Assembly (NCBI GenBank): GCA_016218905.1
Contig: JACRCS010000326.1
Span: 1 to 7,659 of the forward strand
Reading direction: 5' to 3'
DNA: 7,659 nt
Origin: Deltaproteobacteria bacterium
GTDB taxonomy: Bacteria; Desulfobacterota_C; Deferrisomatia; Deferrisomatales; JACRMM01
The stretch's first letter is position 1; every line of letters begins with the position of its first letter. The notes below the pieces were generated by a model that was not told the DNA's origin, searched no databases, and worked only from the letters and a program-made list of their open reading frames with translations. Of the stretch, positions 1-5,752 are shown piece after piece. Both the position numbers and the translations under genes were made by a program.

Positions 1-23
1 CGAACCTCCCCGGCACCCCAGCC

Positions 24-102
24 GTCATCGCGAGGCCCGAAGGGCCGTGGCGATCCAGGGCGGCCGAGCCAAGCTGGATTGCTTCGCTCCGCTCGCAATG
101 AC
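24..102. repeat. Imperfect palindromic intergenic repeat (REP-like)
   Basis: The outer arms GTCATCGCGAG (24-34) and CTCGCAATGAC (92-102) are inverted copies matching at 10 of 11 positions. Inside them, CGTGGCGATCCAG (46-58) and CTGGATTGCTTCG (74-86) pair partially, so the unit folds into a long imperfect hairpin. Elements with GTCATTGCGAG ends and an internal GCAATCCAG-like stretch are familiar intergenic repeats in many bacterial genomes. Their role (REP/MITE-like, possibly transcript stabilising) is not known here. It lies beyond the 3' end of the MBL hydrolase gene. The remaining bases 103-209 show only a weak TTGGG/CCCAA hairpin (188-206) with no T-run, and no gene. Confidence 0.6.
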
Positions 103-209
103 GATGAAGGCGGGGCTTAAACCGACGATCGAGCGTCCGCGGCGGCTACCGCCCGGCCCGTCTAAACTCTCGTTGTAGTATTAGGTTTTGGGCCTTAAGC
201 TCCCAAGGG

Positions 210-230
210 CTAACAGCTAACAGCTCTTTT
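210..230. repeat. Short heptamer repeat at the 3' end of the MBL gene
   Basis: CTAACAG occurs twice in tandem (210-216, 217-223) and is followed by the 7-mer CTCTTTT. On the minus strand the second copy supplies the stop codon (TAG, 219-217) and the last codons of the MBL hydrolase. The array is short, but it has the same 7-base period as the clear array at 7441-7482. Confidence 0.45.
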
Positions 231-1128
231 CAGCCCCGCGCGCCGCGAGCATGCGGACCCTCGCCTCCGTGCTCAGGAGATAGGCCCCCAGGGGCTGCTT
301 CGGCTCGGGCACCGGGTCCCACTGGACCGTCTTGATCCGAGCCACGACGCGCTCCACCTCTCCCTGCTCTTCCGCCAGGAGCTCCTCCACCCAGACCCGG
401 AACCGTTCCGTCTCGCGCAGCGAGGCCTCGAGGAAGCGCGCCGCGTCTTCCCCCACGTACACCTGCTCGTGTCCGGGGCAGAGGACCTCCACCTCGAGGC
501 TCGAGAGTCGCCGCAGGGAGGTGAGGTAGGCGTCGTAGTCGAAGACGAACTCGGCGGTGATGTTCCCGAAGCGGTCGCCGCAGCCCACGGCCTCCGAGGC
601 GATCAGGATCCTCCGCTCCGGGAGGTAGTAGCTCAGGAAGTCCCGGGTATGTCCCGGGGTCGCCAGTACGCGGACGCTCAGCCCTCCACCGAGGTCGATC
701 ACGTCGGAGTCCTGGAGGACCGCCTCCACCTCGAAGGGGAGGAATTGCGCCTCGTTCGCCTGCGCCAGTCCGATCGAGGGCGCCAGCGCCCGGGCCTCCT
801 CGTTCAGTCTTCCGATGAGCTCTCGGGCCCGGGGGCGGGCGAGGATCTGGCCCGCCTCGGCCGAGGCGGCGATCCGCAGCCCGGGAAAGGCCTCCTTGAG
901 GGCGCCGGCTCCGCCGCAGTGGTCGAAGTGCATGTGGGTGAGGAAGAGGACCTCGGGCGAGCGCCCTCCCAGCACGCGCCGGGCGCCGTCTGCGTAGGAC
1001 TGGGCGAGGAAGGCGAAGCCTGCGTCGAAGAGCGCGGGCCGGGGCGCGTCGAGCAAGTAGCAGGGCGTATGCCGATTGCCCAGGGCGTGGAAGCCGGGGA
1101 CGACCTCTCCGGCTCGGGTGAAGATCAT
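217..1128 (-). CDS. MBL-fold metallo-hydrolase
   Basis: This 303-residue protein is a metallo-beta-lactamase-fold hydrolase. The zinc-binding signature HMHFDH is at residues 65-70 (His65, His67, Asp69, His70), the next metal histidine is in TPGH (His160), and a distal histidine is in CPGH (His220). The family includes glyoxalase II, lactonases and other thioester or ester hydrolases. The substrate cannot be told from sequence. The usual bridging aspartate (often in a GD motif after the second beta-lactamase strand) appears as Glu179 in ASEAVG, with Asp185 close by, so metal ligation may be atypical. No signal peptide is visible, so it is probably cytoplasmic. The ATG start is supported by an AGGAG (1139-1135) six bases upstream. 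The gene is separated from the restriction island by the hairpin at 1281-1315 and is probably transcribed alone. The extreme C-terminus (KSC) is encoded by repeat sequence and may not be ancestral. Confidence 0.9.
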   Translation of the reverse strand: MIFTRAGEVVPGFHALGNRHTPCYLLDAPRPALFDAGFAFLAQSYADGARRVLGGRSPEVLFLTHMHFDHCGGAGALKEAFPGLRIAASAEAGQILARPRARELIGRLNEEARALAPSIGLAQANEAQFLPFEVEAVLQDSDVIDLGGGLSVRVLATPGHTRDFLSYYLPERRILIASEAVGCGDRFGNITAEFVFDYDAYLTSLRRLSSLEVEVLCPGHEQVYVGEDAARFLEASLRETERFRVWVEELLAEEQGEVERVVARIKTVQWDPVPEPKQPLGAYLLSTEARVRMLAARGAEKSC

Positions 1129-1209
1129 TAGGTGCTCCTGCGAGTGATGGAAGAGCGGGGCGTTGCCGCGGCAGCCCCGGAGGATACGACGATCGCAGGG
1201 TTCCTGGAC

Positions 1210-1268
1210 AGATCGGTTTCAGGGTCTGTTGGGTTCACGCCCGTGCCGGTTCGAATCCAGCATTCGCA
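1210..1268 (+). other. tRNA 3'-half-like remnant (possible attachment site)
   Basis: On the plus strand GCCGG-TTCGAAT-CCAGC (1245-1261) has the form of a tRNA T-arm: a consensus T-loop and a five-base stem with one mismatch (1247/1259). A GGG-TTCAC-GCCC stretch just upstream (1231-1242) could be the long variable arm of a class II (Leu/Ser) tRNA. I cannot fold a matching acceptor stem or a proper anticodon arm, and no CCA follows. It is therefore at best a degenerate tRNA 3' end. tRNA 3' ends are common integration sites for islands, and this one borders the decayed restriction locus. That link is inference. Confidence 0.3.
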
Positions 1269-1280
1269 GTATTCGAGAGC

Positions 1281-1315
1281 AAAAGGGGCTTCGCGATGAG
1301 CGGAGCCCCCTTTTT
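1281..1315. terminator. Strong hairpin with T-run, probably bidirectional terminator
   Basis: GGGGCTTCG (1285-1293) pairs with CGGAGCCCC (1301-1309), a nine-pair stem (one T-G pair) with a seven-base loop. It is followed by TTTTT (1311-1315) on the plus strand and preceded by AAAA (1281-1284), which gives a U-run on the minus strand too. On the plus strand it would end a transcript of the tRNA-like remnant. On the minus strand it would insulate the MBL gene from the restriction island upstream. Confidence 0.75.
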
Positions 1316-1361
1316 GTGGCCGAACTCCGGGCGGGCTGTCTTCGGGCTGCCCGGCGGGCGG

Positions 1362-1664
1362 AGTGGTCAGATCCGGAGCGTCGAAGCCGGTGAGCCACAT
1401 GTCCCGTACGATGACCACCCTGAGCGGGTCGTTCGGGTCCCAGAACCGCTTGGCCAACGCCTCCCGCCGTGACTAGTTCCGGGCGTTCCGCGCAACCCGG
1501 GGCCCCTCCGCCGCGCTGCCCGTCATTACGACCTTCAGCGCGCCTTTGTCGTCATCCTCCTCGAACCAGGCAGGCGTAGCCGCGCGAACTCGTCATGAGA
1601 CCGACCAGCCAGGGCCTTCCAACCAGGCGAGGGCGGCCTGTTCAATCTCGGATTTGTTGAGCAT
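1362..1664 (-). pseudogene. hsdR: Type I restriction enzyme R subunit, decayed remnant
   Basis: Two HsdR pieces remain. The first is an intact start: ATG at 1664 behind an AAGGGGG Shine-Dalgarno, encoding MLNKSEIEQAALAWLEG and six further residues up to a TGA at 1593-1595. This matches the usual HsdR N-terminus (..EEAALAWLEGLGW). The second, about 1362-1560, encodes WFEEDDDKGALKVVMTGSA, an in-frame TAG (1473-1475), then [10 protein letters not shown] and [14 protein letters not shown]. That is the late helicase region (motifs V-VI area) of the DEAD/DEAH translocase domain. Full HsdR is around 1000 residues. Roughly the nuclease domain, Walker A/B motors and the whole C-terminus are missing, and homology stops just after GFDAP. 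The gene cannot produce a working restriction subunit. It sits 104 bases downstream of the DUF4276 gene in the same orientation, the order expected for an hsdM-hsdS-(linked genes)-hsdR locus. Confidence 0.85.
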
Positions 1665-1674
1665 CAATCCCCCT

Positions 1675-1762
1675 TGTCGCGATCGATTGGCCCGCCGAGG
1701 AGAGGAAGGGGGTGATCGCGACAGGTATCGCGCCATTGTGTCGCATTATCTGTCGCGATTGG
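1675..1762. repeat. Cluster of TGTCGCGAT repeats upstream of the hsdR start
   Basis: TGTCGCGATC (1675-1684) and GATCGCGACA (1714-1723) form a perfect ten-base inverted repeat with a 29-base spacer. TGTCGCGAT recurs at 1751-1759, and both direct copies run into an ATTGG or TTGG tail. A truncated copy TGTCGCAT lies at 1739-1746, and an ATCGCG at 1727-1732. The cluster fills the short gap between the DUF4276 stop (1769) and the hsdR Shine-Dalgarno. It could be an operator array for hsdR, or the end of a vanished insertion sequence with multiple terminal repeats. Nothing in the window decides between them. Confidence 0.6.
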
Positions 1763-1768
1763 TTCGTC

Positions 1769-2386
1769 TCAGTCCCGCACCAAGTCGATCAAGGCCTCCC
1801 GGAGTGCCCGAAAGCTTCGGGAGGTGTTCGCGTCGAGCTTCATCTGGGCGCTGACTTCACGCGCTGCCTCCACTTTCCGCAGACCGGTCCTAAAGTACCC
1901 GGCGTTCTTGAGCACTCTTTCGAACGCCTCCCAGGTCCCACCCCGGATCGCGTCGGGATCTCGGAAGGGCGCCTTGGCCGGGATTGTCTCGGGAACTCGC
2001 GGGTAGGCTGCTCTCACCGCCGCCCACTCGCCGAAGTACCAGGCCTCCAACTCTTCCACTGCGATCCGGTTCACGACCGTAAACTGCCCCTCTCGAGGAC
2101 GGCTCCGAGTCGTGAGCCCGGCCGTCTCCGCAGCGGCTTCGAGCCTCGCCTTGAGCGCTTTGCAGTCATCGTCGTCTCGATCAAGGAGGACGACGACCTT
2201 TCGCCCCTCGGGGAGCCAGCGAGCGTAACCCTGCAAACGTTCGGGCAGTCGCCGAAGCAGTTCCTCCTTGCACTGGAACGGGAACACGGAGAAGGGGACA
2301 TCCGCCAGAAGACGGGGCAGGATCGACAGCAGAAAAGCCTCTGCCGACGGCTCTTCGACGAGGAAGTCGACGTGGTCCGCCCTCAT
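1769..2386 (-). CDS. DUF4276 family protein with TOPRIM-like acidic motifs
   Basis: This 205-residue protein is recognisable as DUF4276. It starts with [14 protein letters not shown] (residues 6-19, acidic Glu11/Glu12 after the first strand). Next come [17 protein letters not shown] (35-51) and [12 protein letters not shown] (64-75, with Asp69-x-Asp71). [18 protein letters not shown] (104-121), [23 protein letters not shown] and LRKVEAA follow. A strand-end glutamate followed by a DxD is the pattern of TOPRIM nucleases such as those in OLD-family systems. Calling it a nuclease is inference. An upstream in-frame ATG (2494) exists, but the start at 2386 is far better: its ATG overlaps the ATPase stop as ATGA, and conserved sequence begins there. 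The translational coupling implies a fixed stoichiometry and probably a joint complex with the ATPase. The reading frame is intact, full length for the family and free of decay, unlike the hsd genes around it. Confidence 0.85.
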   Translation of the reverse strand: MRADHVDFLVEEPSAEAFLLSILPRLLADVPFSVFPFQCKEELLRRLPERLQGYARWLPEGRKVVVLLDRDDDDCKALKARLEAAAETAGLTTRSRPREGQFTVVNRIAVEELEAWYFGEWAAVRAAYPRVPETIPAKAPFRDPDAIRGGTWEAFERVLKNAGYFRTGLRKVEAAREVSAQMKLDANTSRSFRALREALIDLVRD

Positions 2387-3678
2387 CGCCCGGAGCTCCG
2401 CCTTCGTCGCCCACCGACCTGAACGGCTGGCCGGCCAACCGGCGCACCCGACCTCACGAGCGGATCTCCCACGCCGAAGCGGCCTTCCATCCACAGGTGA
2501 CCCAGGGTCGCGCCGGCCGCCATGAACTCCGGAACCCCTTCGATGTCCGCAGCACGGACCACCTGCGTGAAGCCGGATTCATCCCGGTACAGCACGCGGA
2601 CTTCCTCGGCCCTCATGGCGTTCAGGAAGAAAGGAGAGTGAGTGGTGACAAGGAGCTGGGCACGCTCGGCAGCTCGCCGGCACTCCTCAGCGAGTTCCGG
2701 CAGGAGGCGCGGGTGCAGGAAGTTCTCCGGCTCCTCTATGCCCACGAACTGCGGCGGATCGGGATCATGAAGCACGACGAGGTAGGCGAGCATCTTAAGG
2801 GTCCCGTCTGAGGCGAACCGTGAGAGCACCGGTTGCTCGAAGGGTGCGTCCTTGATCTGGAGCAGTAGCCGGCCATCCGCCATCGGCTCGGCGATGACCC
2901 GCTCCAGCCGCGGAACACGTCGGCGCAGCACCTCGAAAATCTTGTCGAGGCGCGCCGGGTGCTGCTCTTTGAGGTACTGGATGACGTTCGGGAGGTTGTC
3001 ACCGGTCCTGGACAGCCGTTCCTGGGGGCCTGCTTCCGGCTGCCCCCTCGCATCGTCGATCGACAGGTACGAGACGTACCAGTCGGTGATGAACTCGCGC
3101 AAGGCGGCAACGCGCGGATGCTCGGCGAATTGCCCCAGGCTGTTCACCGCGATCAGGTCAGGAGACCGCAGTGGGACATCGACGCGCTGGTCTTCCATCT
3201 CCGGCACTTCACCGCCCGCGGCGCGCCCCTGTCCCCGCCGGTACTCCAGAAACCGGAATGGACGGCCGGACTTGGGCGCGCGCGTCCACGCCAGCCACTC
3301 TTCGGCAACAAAGACCTTTCCTCCCTCCTCATCCACGGCTAGGTGGTAGGTCATGAGGCGGCTCGACGGAGACTCCCGGTACTTGATCTCGATGATGACC
3401 GGGCCGGTCTGCCCCCGCGTTCTCAGCTCCTTGGCCCGCCCCCGCCGGTCCCAGGCGTGCCGGAGGCCGAACTGAAAGCATTCCGCCAGGAAGCTGAAGA
3501 CGTCGAAGAGTGTGGACTTGCCGCTTCCGTTCGGCCCGAGGAGGACTGTGAGAGGGGTCAGATCCTTCAGCTCGAGAGACCGCAGCGCCCGATAGTTCTC
3601 GATTCGGAGGTATTCGATCCGAGCCGGCGGGCGAGAATCCTGTTGTTGCACCGCAAGCGACGTTCTTTGATCCGTCAT
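2383..3678 (-). CDS. AAA_21 / OLD-like (SMC-type) ATPase
   Basis: This 431-residue cytoplasmic ATPase of the ABC/SMC-like AAA_21 group resembles the OLD-family ATP-binding domain. The N-terminus [17 protein letters not shown] (21-37) leads into Walker [10 protein letters not shown] (48-56). A signature-like stretch [14 protein letters not shown] (287-300), Walker B with catalytic glutamate [12 protein letters not shown] (312-323) and the H-loop TTHSP (345-349) complete the nucleotide site. The middle 100-280 would hold the dimerisation or coiled region. It has no nuclease domain of its own, and the DUF4276 partner follows directly. ATG at 3678 has an AAGGGGAT Shine-Dalgarno and overlaps the hsdS stop by four bases. 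Its own stop overlaps the DUF4276 start by four bases. Related ATPases often end near EGRFGVGDP. Here about 25 extra basic residues ([11 protein letters not shown]) follow. In known defence systems such ATPases sense or assemble on phage targets and gate a TOPRIM effector. That role is inferred here. Confidence 0.9.
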   Translation of the reverse strand: MTDQRTSLAVQQQDSRPPARIEYLRIENYRALRSLELKDLTPLTVLLGPNGSGKSTLFDVFSFLAECFQFGLRHAWDRRGRAKELRTRGQTGPVIIEIKYRESPSSRLMTYHLAVDEEGGKVFVAEEWLAWTRAPKSGRPFRFLEYRRGQGRAAGGEVPEMEDQRVDVPLRSPDLIAVNSLGQFAEHPRVAALREFITDWYVSYLSIDDARGQPEAGPQERLSRTGDNLPNVIQYLKEQHPARLDKIFEVLRRRVPRLERVIAEPMADGRLLLQIKDAPFEQPVLSRFASDGTLKMLAYLVVLHDPDPPQFVGIEEPENFLHPRLLPELAEECRRAAERAQLLVTTHSPFFLNAMRAEEVRVLYRDESGFTQVVRAADIEGVPEFMAAGATLGHLWMEGRFGVGDPLVRSGAPVGRPAVQVGGRRRRSSGR

Positions 3679-4278
3679 GACATCCCCTTTTCGAGCAGGC
3701 GCTCGGCAGCCGGAACTCGGAGTTCGCCGGAAATGAGCTTGGGGATGAGGGTGTCGCGGAGGGACGCGAGCGTGCGCGACTCGGCCATGTTCAGGGCTTG
3801 CCGCGCGAGGAGCGGCTGAATCTTGTCCCCGATCTCCACCTGCGATTCTGGAAAGATGGGGACCTCCATCTGCCGCTGATCACGGAGAGAGACGTACGGC
3901 GCCATGTCCGTTTGTCCAGCGACCGCCCTCACCCGCAAAGGGTAAGTCCTGGCTCTGCATCCAGCAGTAGAGTACGGCCGGATGCAGTTTGCTCTTGTCG
4001 AGCGATGGCCAGAAGCACACCTGGGGCGAGTGGACAAAGCGCTCCGTCGTCGCTCCGATCCGGGCGAAGCGCCCGATCGTCCCCTTGGACGTGAACGCTA
4101 CGTCACCAACGCGTGAGACCTTGATGCGGGCGTGCTTGTACTCCGCAGCGTCCATGCTGCCCCGCAGGGCGTCTGCCAGTTGCCAGAGCTGAGCTTCATA
4201 GCCCAGGGGTGAACCTTTCTGGTTCTTCGATGCTAGCTTTGCTTTTTCGTCCTGCTGAGACCTGACGGGTACGCTCAC
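3675..4278 (-). pseudogene. Fused and frameshifted type I RM remnant (hsdM start + hsdS C-terminal half)
   Basis: Translation from GTG at 4278 (AGGAG at 4291-4287, eight bases away) gives an HsdM N-terminus, with [16 protein letters not shown] and SMDAAEYKH ending near residue 49. It then passes without a frame break into Hsd[33 protein letters not shown], and a YCWMQS segment. Nearly all of HsdM, including its NPPF-type catalytic motif, and the first target-recognition half of HsdS are gone. Near 3924-3940 the frame shifts. The HsdS line resumes in the other frame as [18 protein letters not shown] and runs through [24 protein letters not shown] and a normal HsdS end at 3675. The shift is equivalent to one inserted base or two lost. 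The hsdS stop (TGA 3677-3675) overlaps the ATPase ATG, preserving what looks like the original operon coupling. No methylase can be made. Whether the short fusion peptide is expressed is unknown. Confidence 0.85.
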
Positions 4279-4291
4279 CTCTATCTCTCCT

Positions 4292-4782
4292 ATTCAGCTG
4301 CGCCCCGGAAACTCCAACAAGAGCTTGCGTGGCTACCGGGTCGACGAACTCGGCCGCCGCGACAGCGGAGAATACTCCAGAAAAGACGAGAGACTCCAGG
4401 CGAGACCCGCGGCTGTCCAGGGCTGTCCCGCGAGTGCCGGCTCGCTGCCTGTTGCCCGGTCCTCCGTCGCCGAGATGAACTCCGGTCGAGTTCCACCTCG
4501 GCGGCGGCGCCTTCGGTGATAGCCACCGAGGCTATCCCAGGCCGCAAGCCGCTCGGAATGGGCAGCGGCTAGCTCCGCCATGGAGTCGTTTGCCGGGCCA
4601 AGTCGACGGCCAGCCGAGGGTCGTTGGGGATCACGGCGGCCGTCAGCGAGAGCGTCAGGACTGGCGGACGTCGGGTTAGAGTCCGTCACCCCGCAGCGCC
4701 GATCCATATCTTGCGGCGCCGACACCTAGGCGACGTGCGCGCGAGTATGGGACGCCGCATTCCGCCAAGGCCCCACGGAAGG
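4292..4782. other. Stretch without a recognisable gene, with one clean hairpin
   Basis: No open frame here shows a known family, a good Shine-Dalgarno or conserved motifs. The minus-strand frame around 4560-4650 reads AAVIPNDPRLAVDLARQTTPW before a stop and could be a fragment of a dead gene, but I do not recognise it. GATAGCC (4518-4524) and GGCTATC (4530-4536) form a perfect seven-pair hairpin with a five-base loop. It has no T-run, so it is not an obvious terminator. The region separates the restriction island from the IclR gene and should contain the promoter of the former hsdM operon. I cannot point to convincing -35/-10 boxes. Confidence 0.4.
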
Positions 4783-4829
4783 GCTCGGCACGACGTGCGT
4801 GAGAATGTCGATCTTCTTGGGGCCTTCTC
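4783..4829 (-). pseudogene. Possible 5' stub of an amidohydrolase gene
   Basis: On the minus strand a GGAGAAGG (4829-4822) is followed by AAGAAG and then codons for IDILTHVVPS. This closely parallels the start of the intact amidohydrolase at the other end of the window (MKIDVFSHIMPG), where ATG stands in place of the first AAG. It looks like the ribosome binding site and first dozen codons of a second ACMSD-like amidohydrolase, with the start codon mutated and the rest deleted. It lies about 45 bases downstream of the iclR stop, as a co-transcribed target gene would. The homology is short, so the call is tentative. Confidence 0.4.
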
Positions 4830-4873
4830 CGGGGCGGCTCGGTTCTAGTCGGCCGCGGCAGTCGGCCGTCGGC

Positions 4874-5659
4874 TCAGGCCCCCGACAGCCTGTGGGAGAG
4901 CGTCGAAGCCATCTCGACGCACCTCCTGCCGAACTCCTGCATCCTCTCCGCGGTCATCCGAAAGGTCGGTCCGCAGACGCTGAGCGTCGCGATGACCTCA
5001 CCTCGGGAGTTGAAGACGGGCGCGGCCACCGCGTTTATCCCCTCGTGGAACTCCTCGTATTCGTCCGAGTAGCCGCGTTCGCGGGTGGCGGCGAGGTCCT
5101 TCCGGTACGCGAGGGGGTCGACGATGGTCTTGGGTGTCCGGCTCGAGAGCCCCTCCTTGCGGATCATCTCCGCGATCTGCGGTTCGGGGAGCCACGCGAT
5201 CAGGGCTTTTCCGAGGGCGTTGGCGGTGGCCGGGATGCGCCAGCCGATCTGCGGCGAGACGCGGATCTGGATCGGGGGCTCCGCCTTGTCGACGAAGATG
5301 ACCTTGCTGCCGTGGAGCACCGCCAAGACGGCCGTCTCCCCGGCCGCATCCACCAGCGCCTTGAGCAGCGGCCTGGCGGCCCGACGGACATCGAGGTTGC
5401 GCAGCGCGATCCGGCCGTAGTCGGCGAGCGCGATGCCGAGGGAGTACCGCCTGGTTCCCTCGTCCCGGTCGACGGCCCCGTAGTGGCCGAGGGTCACCAG
5501 CAGCTTCTGCACGGTACTCTTGTGCCAACCCGTGGCCTTGGCGATCTGCGCCGCCGTCAGCTCGCGGTCTTCGCCCTTCAGGAGTTCGAGTACTCGGAAG
5601 GCCTTGCTGAGGGCCGGGACGAGATAGGCAGGTCCTTCGCTGTCGCGCCGCTCGCTCAC
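4874..5659 (-). CDS. IclR family transcriptional regulator
   Basis: The protein is 261 residues from the GTG at 5659, or 265 from the GTG at 5671. I prefer 5659 because GGAGG lies five bases upstream, while 5671 has no clear Shine-Dalgarno. In 265-residue numbering, the N-terminal winged helix-turn-helix spans about 17-80, with LTAAQIAKATGWHKSTVQKL as the helix pair (38-57). The C-terminal IclR effector-binding (GAF-like) domain follows, with GETAVLAVLHGSKVIFVDK (111-129), ATANALGKALIAW (148-160), GINAVAAPVF (211-220) and the SVCGPTFRM end strand (231-239). Length and order are normal. IclR proteins bind small carboxylic or aromatic ligands and control adjacent catabolic operons. The neighbours fit that: remnants of an amidohydrolase, an uptake substrate-binding protein and a UbiD decarboxylase. 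Most of its likely targets are broken, so it may now regulate the surviving amidohydrolase or nothing local. Confidence 0.93.
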   Translation of the reverse strand: MSERRDSEGPAYLVPALSKAFRVLELLKGEDRELTAAQIAKATGWHKSTVQKLLVTLGHYGAVDRDEGTRRYSLGIALADYGRIALRNLDVRRAARPLLKALVDAAGETAVLAVLHGSKVIFVDKAEPPIQIRVSPQIGWRIPATANALGKALIAWLPEPQIAEMIRKEGLSSRTPKTIVDPLAYRKDLAATRERGYSDEYEEFHEGINAVAAPVFNSRGEVIATLSVCGPTFRMTAERMQEFGRRCVEMASTLSHRLSGA

Positions 5660-5685
5660 GAAAGCCTCCACGCCGGATGAGGATG

Positions 5686-5732
5686 GCGGTGGCGGACCGG
5701 CTCGCCGGAGGGCCGGCCGGGCGCGCCACCGC
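5686..5732. promoter_or_regulatory. GC-rich inverted repeat in front of the IclR gene
   Basis: GCGGTGGCG (5686-5694) and CGCCACCGC (5724-5732) are perfect inverted copies with a 29-base interior that itself contains CCGGC/GCCGG and GGCCGGCC self-complementary stretches. It lies just upstream of the iclR start, where an autoregulatory operator or a structured leader could sit. It could equally be a terminator-like structure at the 3' end of the broken transporter gene, though it has no T-run. Confidence 0.35.
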
Positions 5733-5752
5733 GGCCTACGGCCGCCTTCGAC

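Noticed and set aside
469..1131. Plus-strand frame antisense to the MBL hydrolase
   Set aside because: It has no motif or ribosome binding site of note. The minus strand carries the zinc signature.
1210..1268. Functional tRNA gene
   Set aside because: Only the T-arm is convincing. Acceptor pairing, a seven-base anticodon loop and CCA are lacking.
1712..2422. Plus-strand frame over the DUF4276 gene
   Set aside because: It is antisense to a conserved family protein, with no recognisable domain.
2387..2494. Upstream start (2494) giving a 241-residue DUF4276 protein
   Set aside because: The extra 36 residues overlap the ATPase frame and show no family conservation. The ATGA-coupled start at 2386 fits better.
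1769..3678. Identification as a PARIS or Rlo system
   Set aside because: PARIS uses a DUF4435 partner and RloB is a different family. DUF4276 fits neither, so no existing system name was applied.
4333..4725. 130-codon minus-strand frame upstream of the hsdM remnant
   Set aside because: It is low-complexity Arg/Ser-rich with no family resemblance, no good Shine-Dalgarno, and lies in a decayed stretch.
4799..5680. 293-codon plus-strand frame across the IclR gene
   Set aside because: It is a mirror frame of a well-supported regulator, with composition typical of antisense translation.
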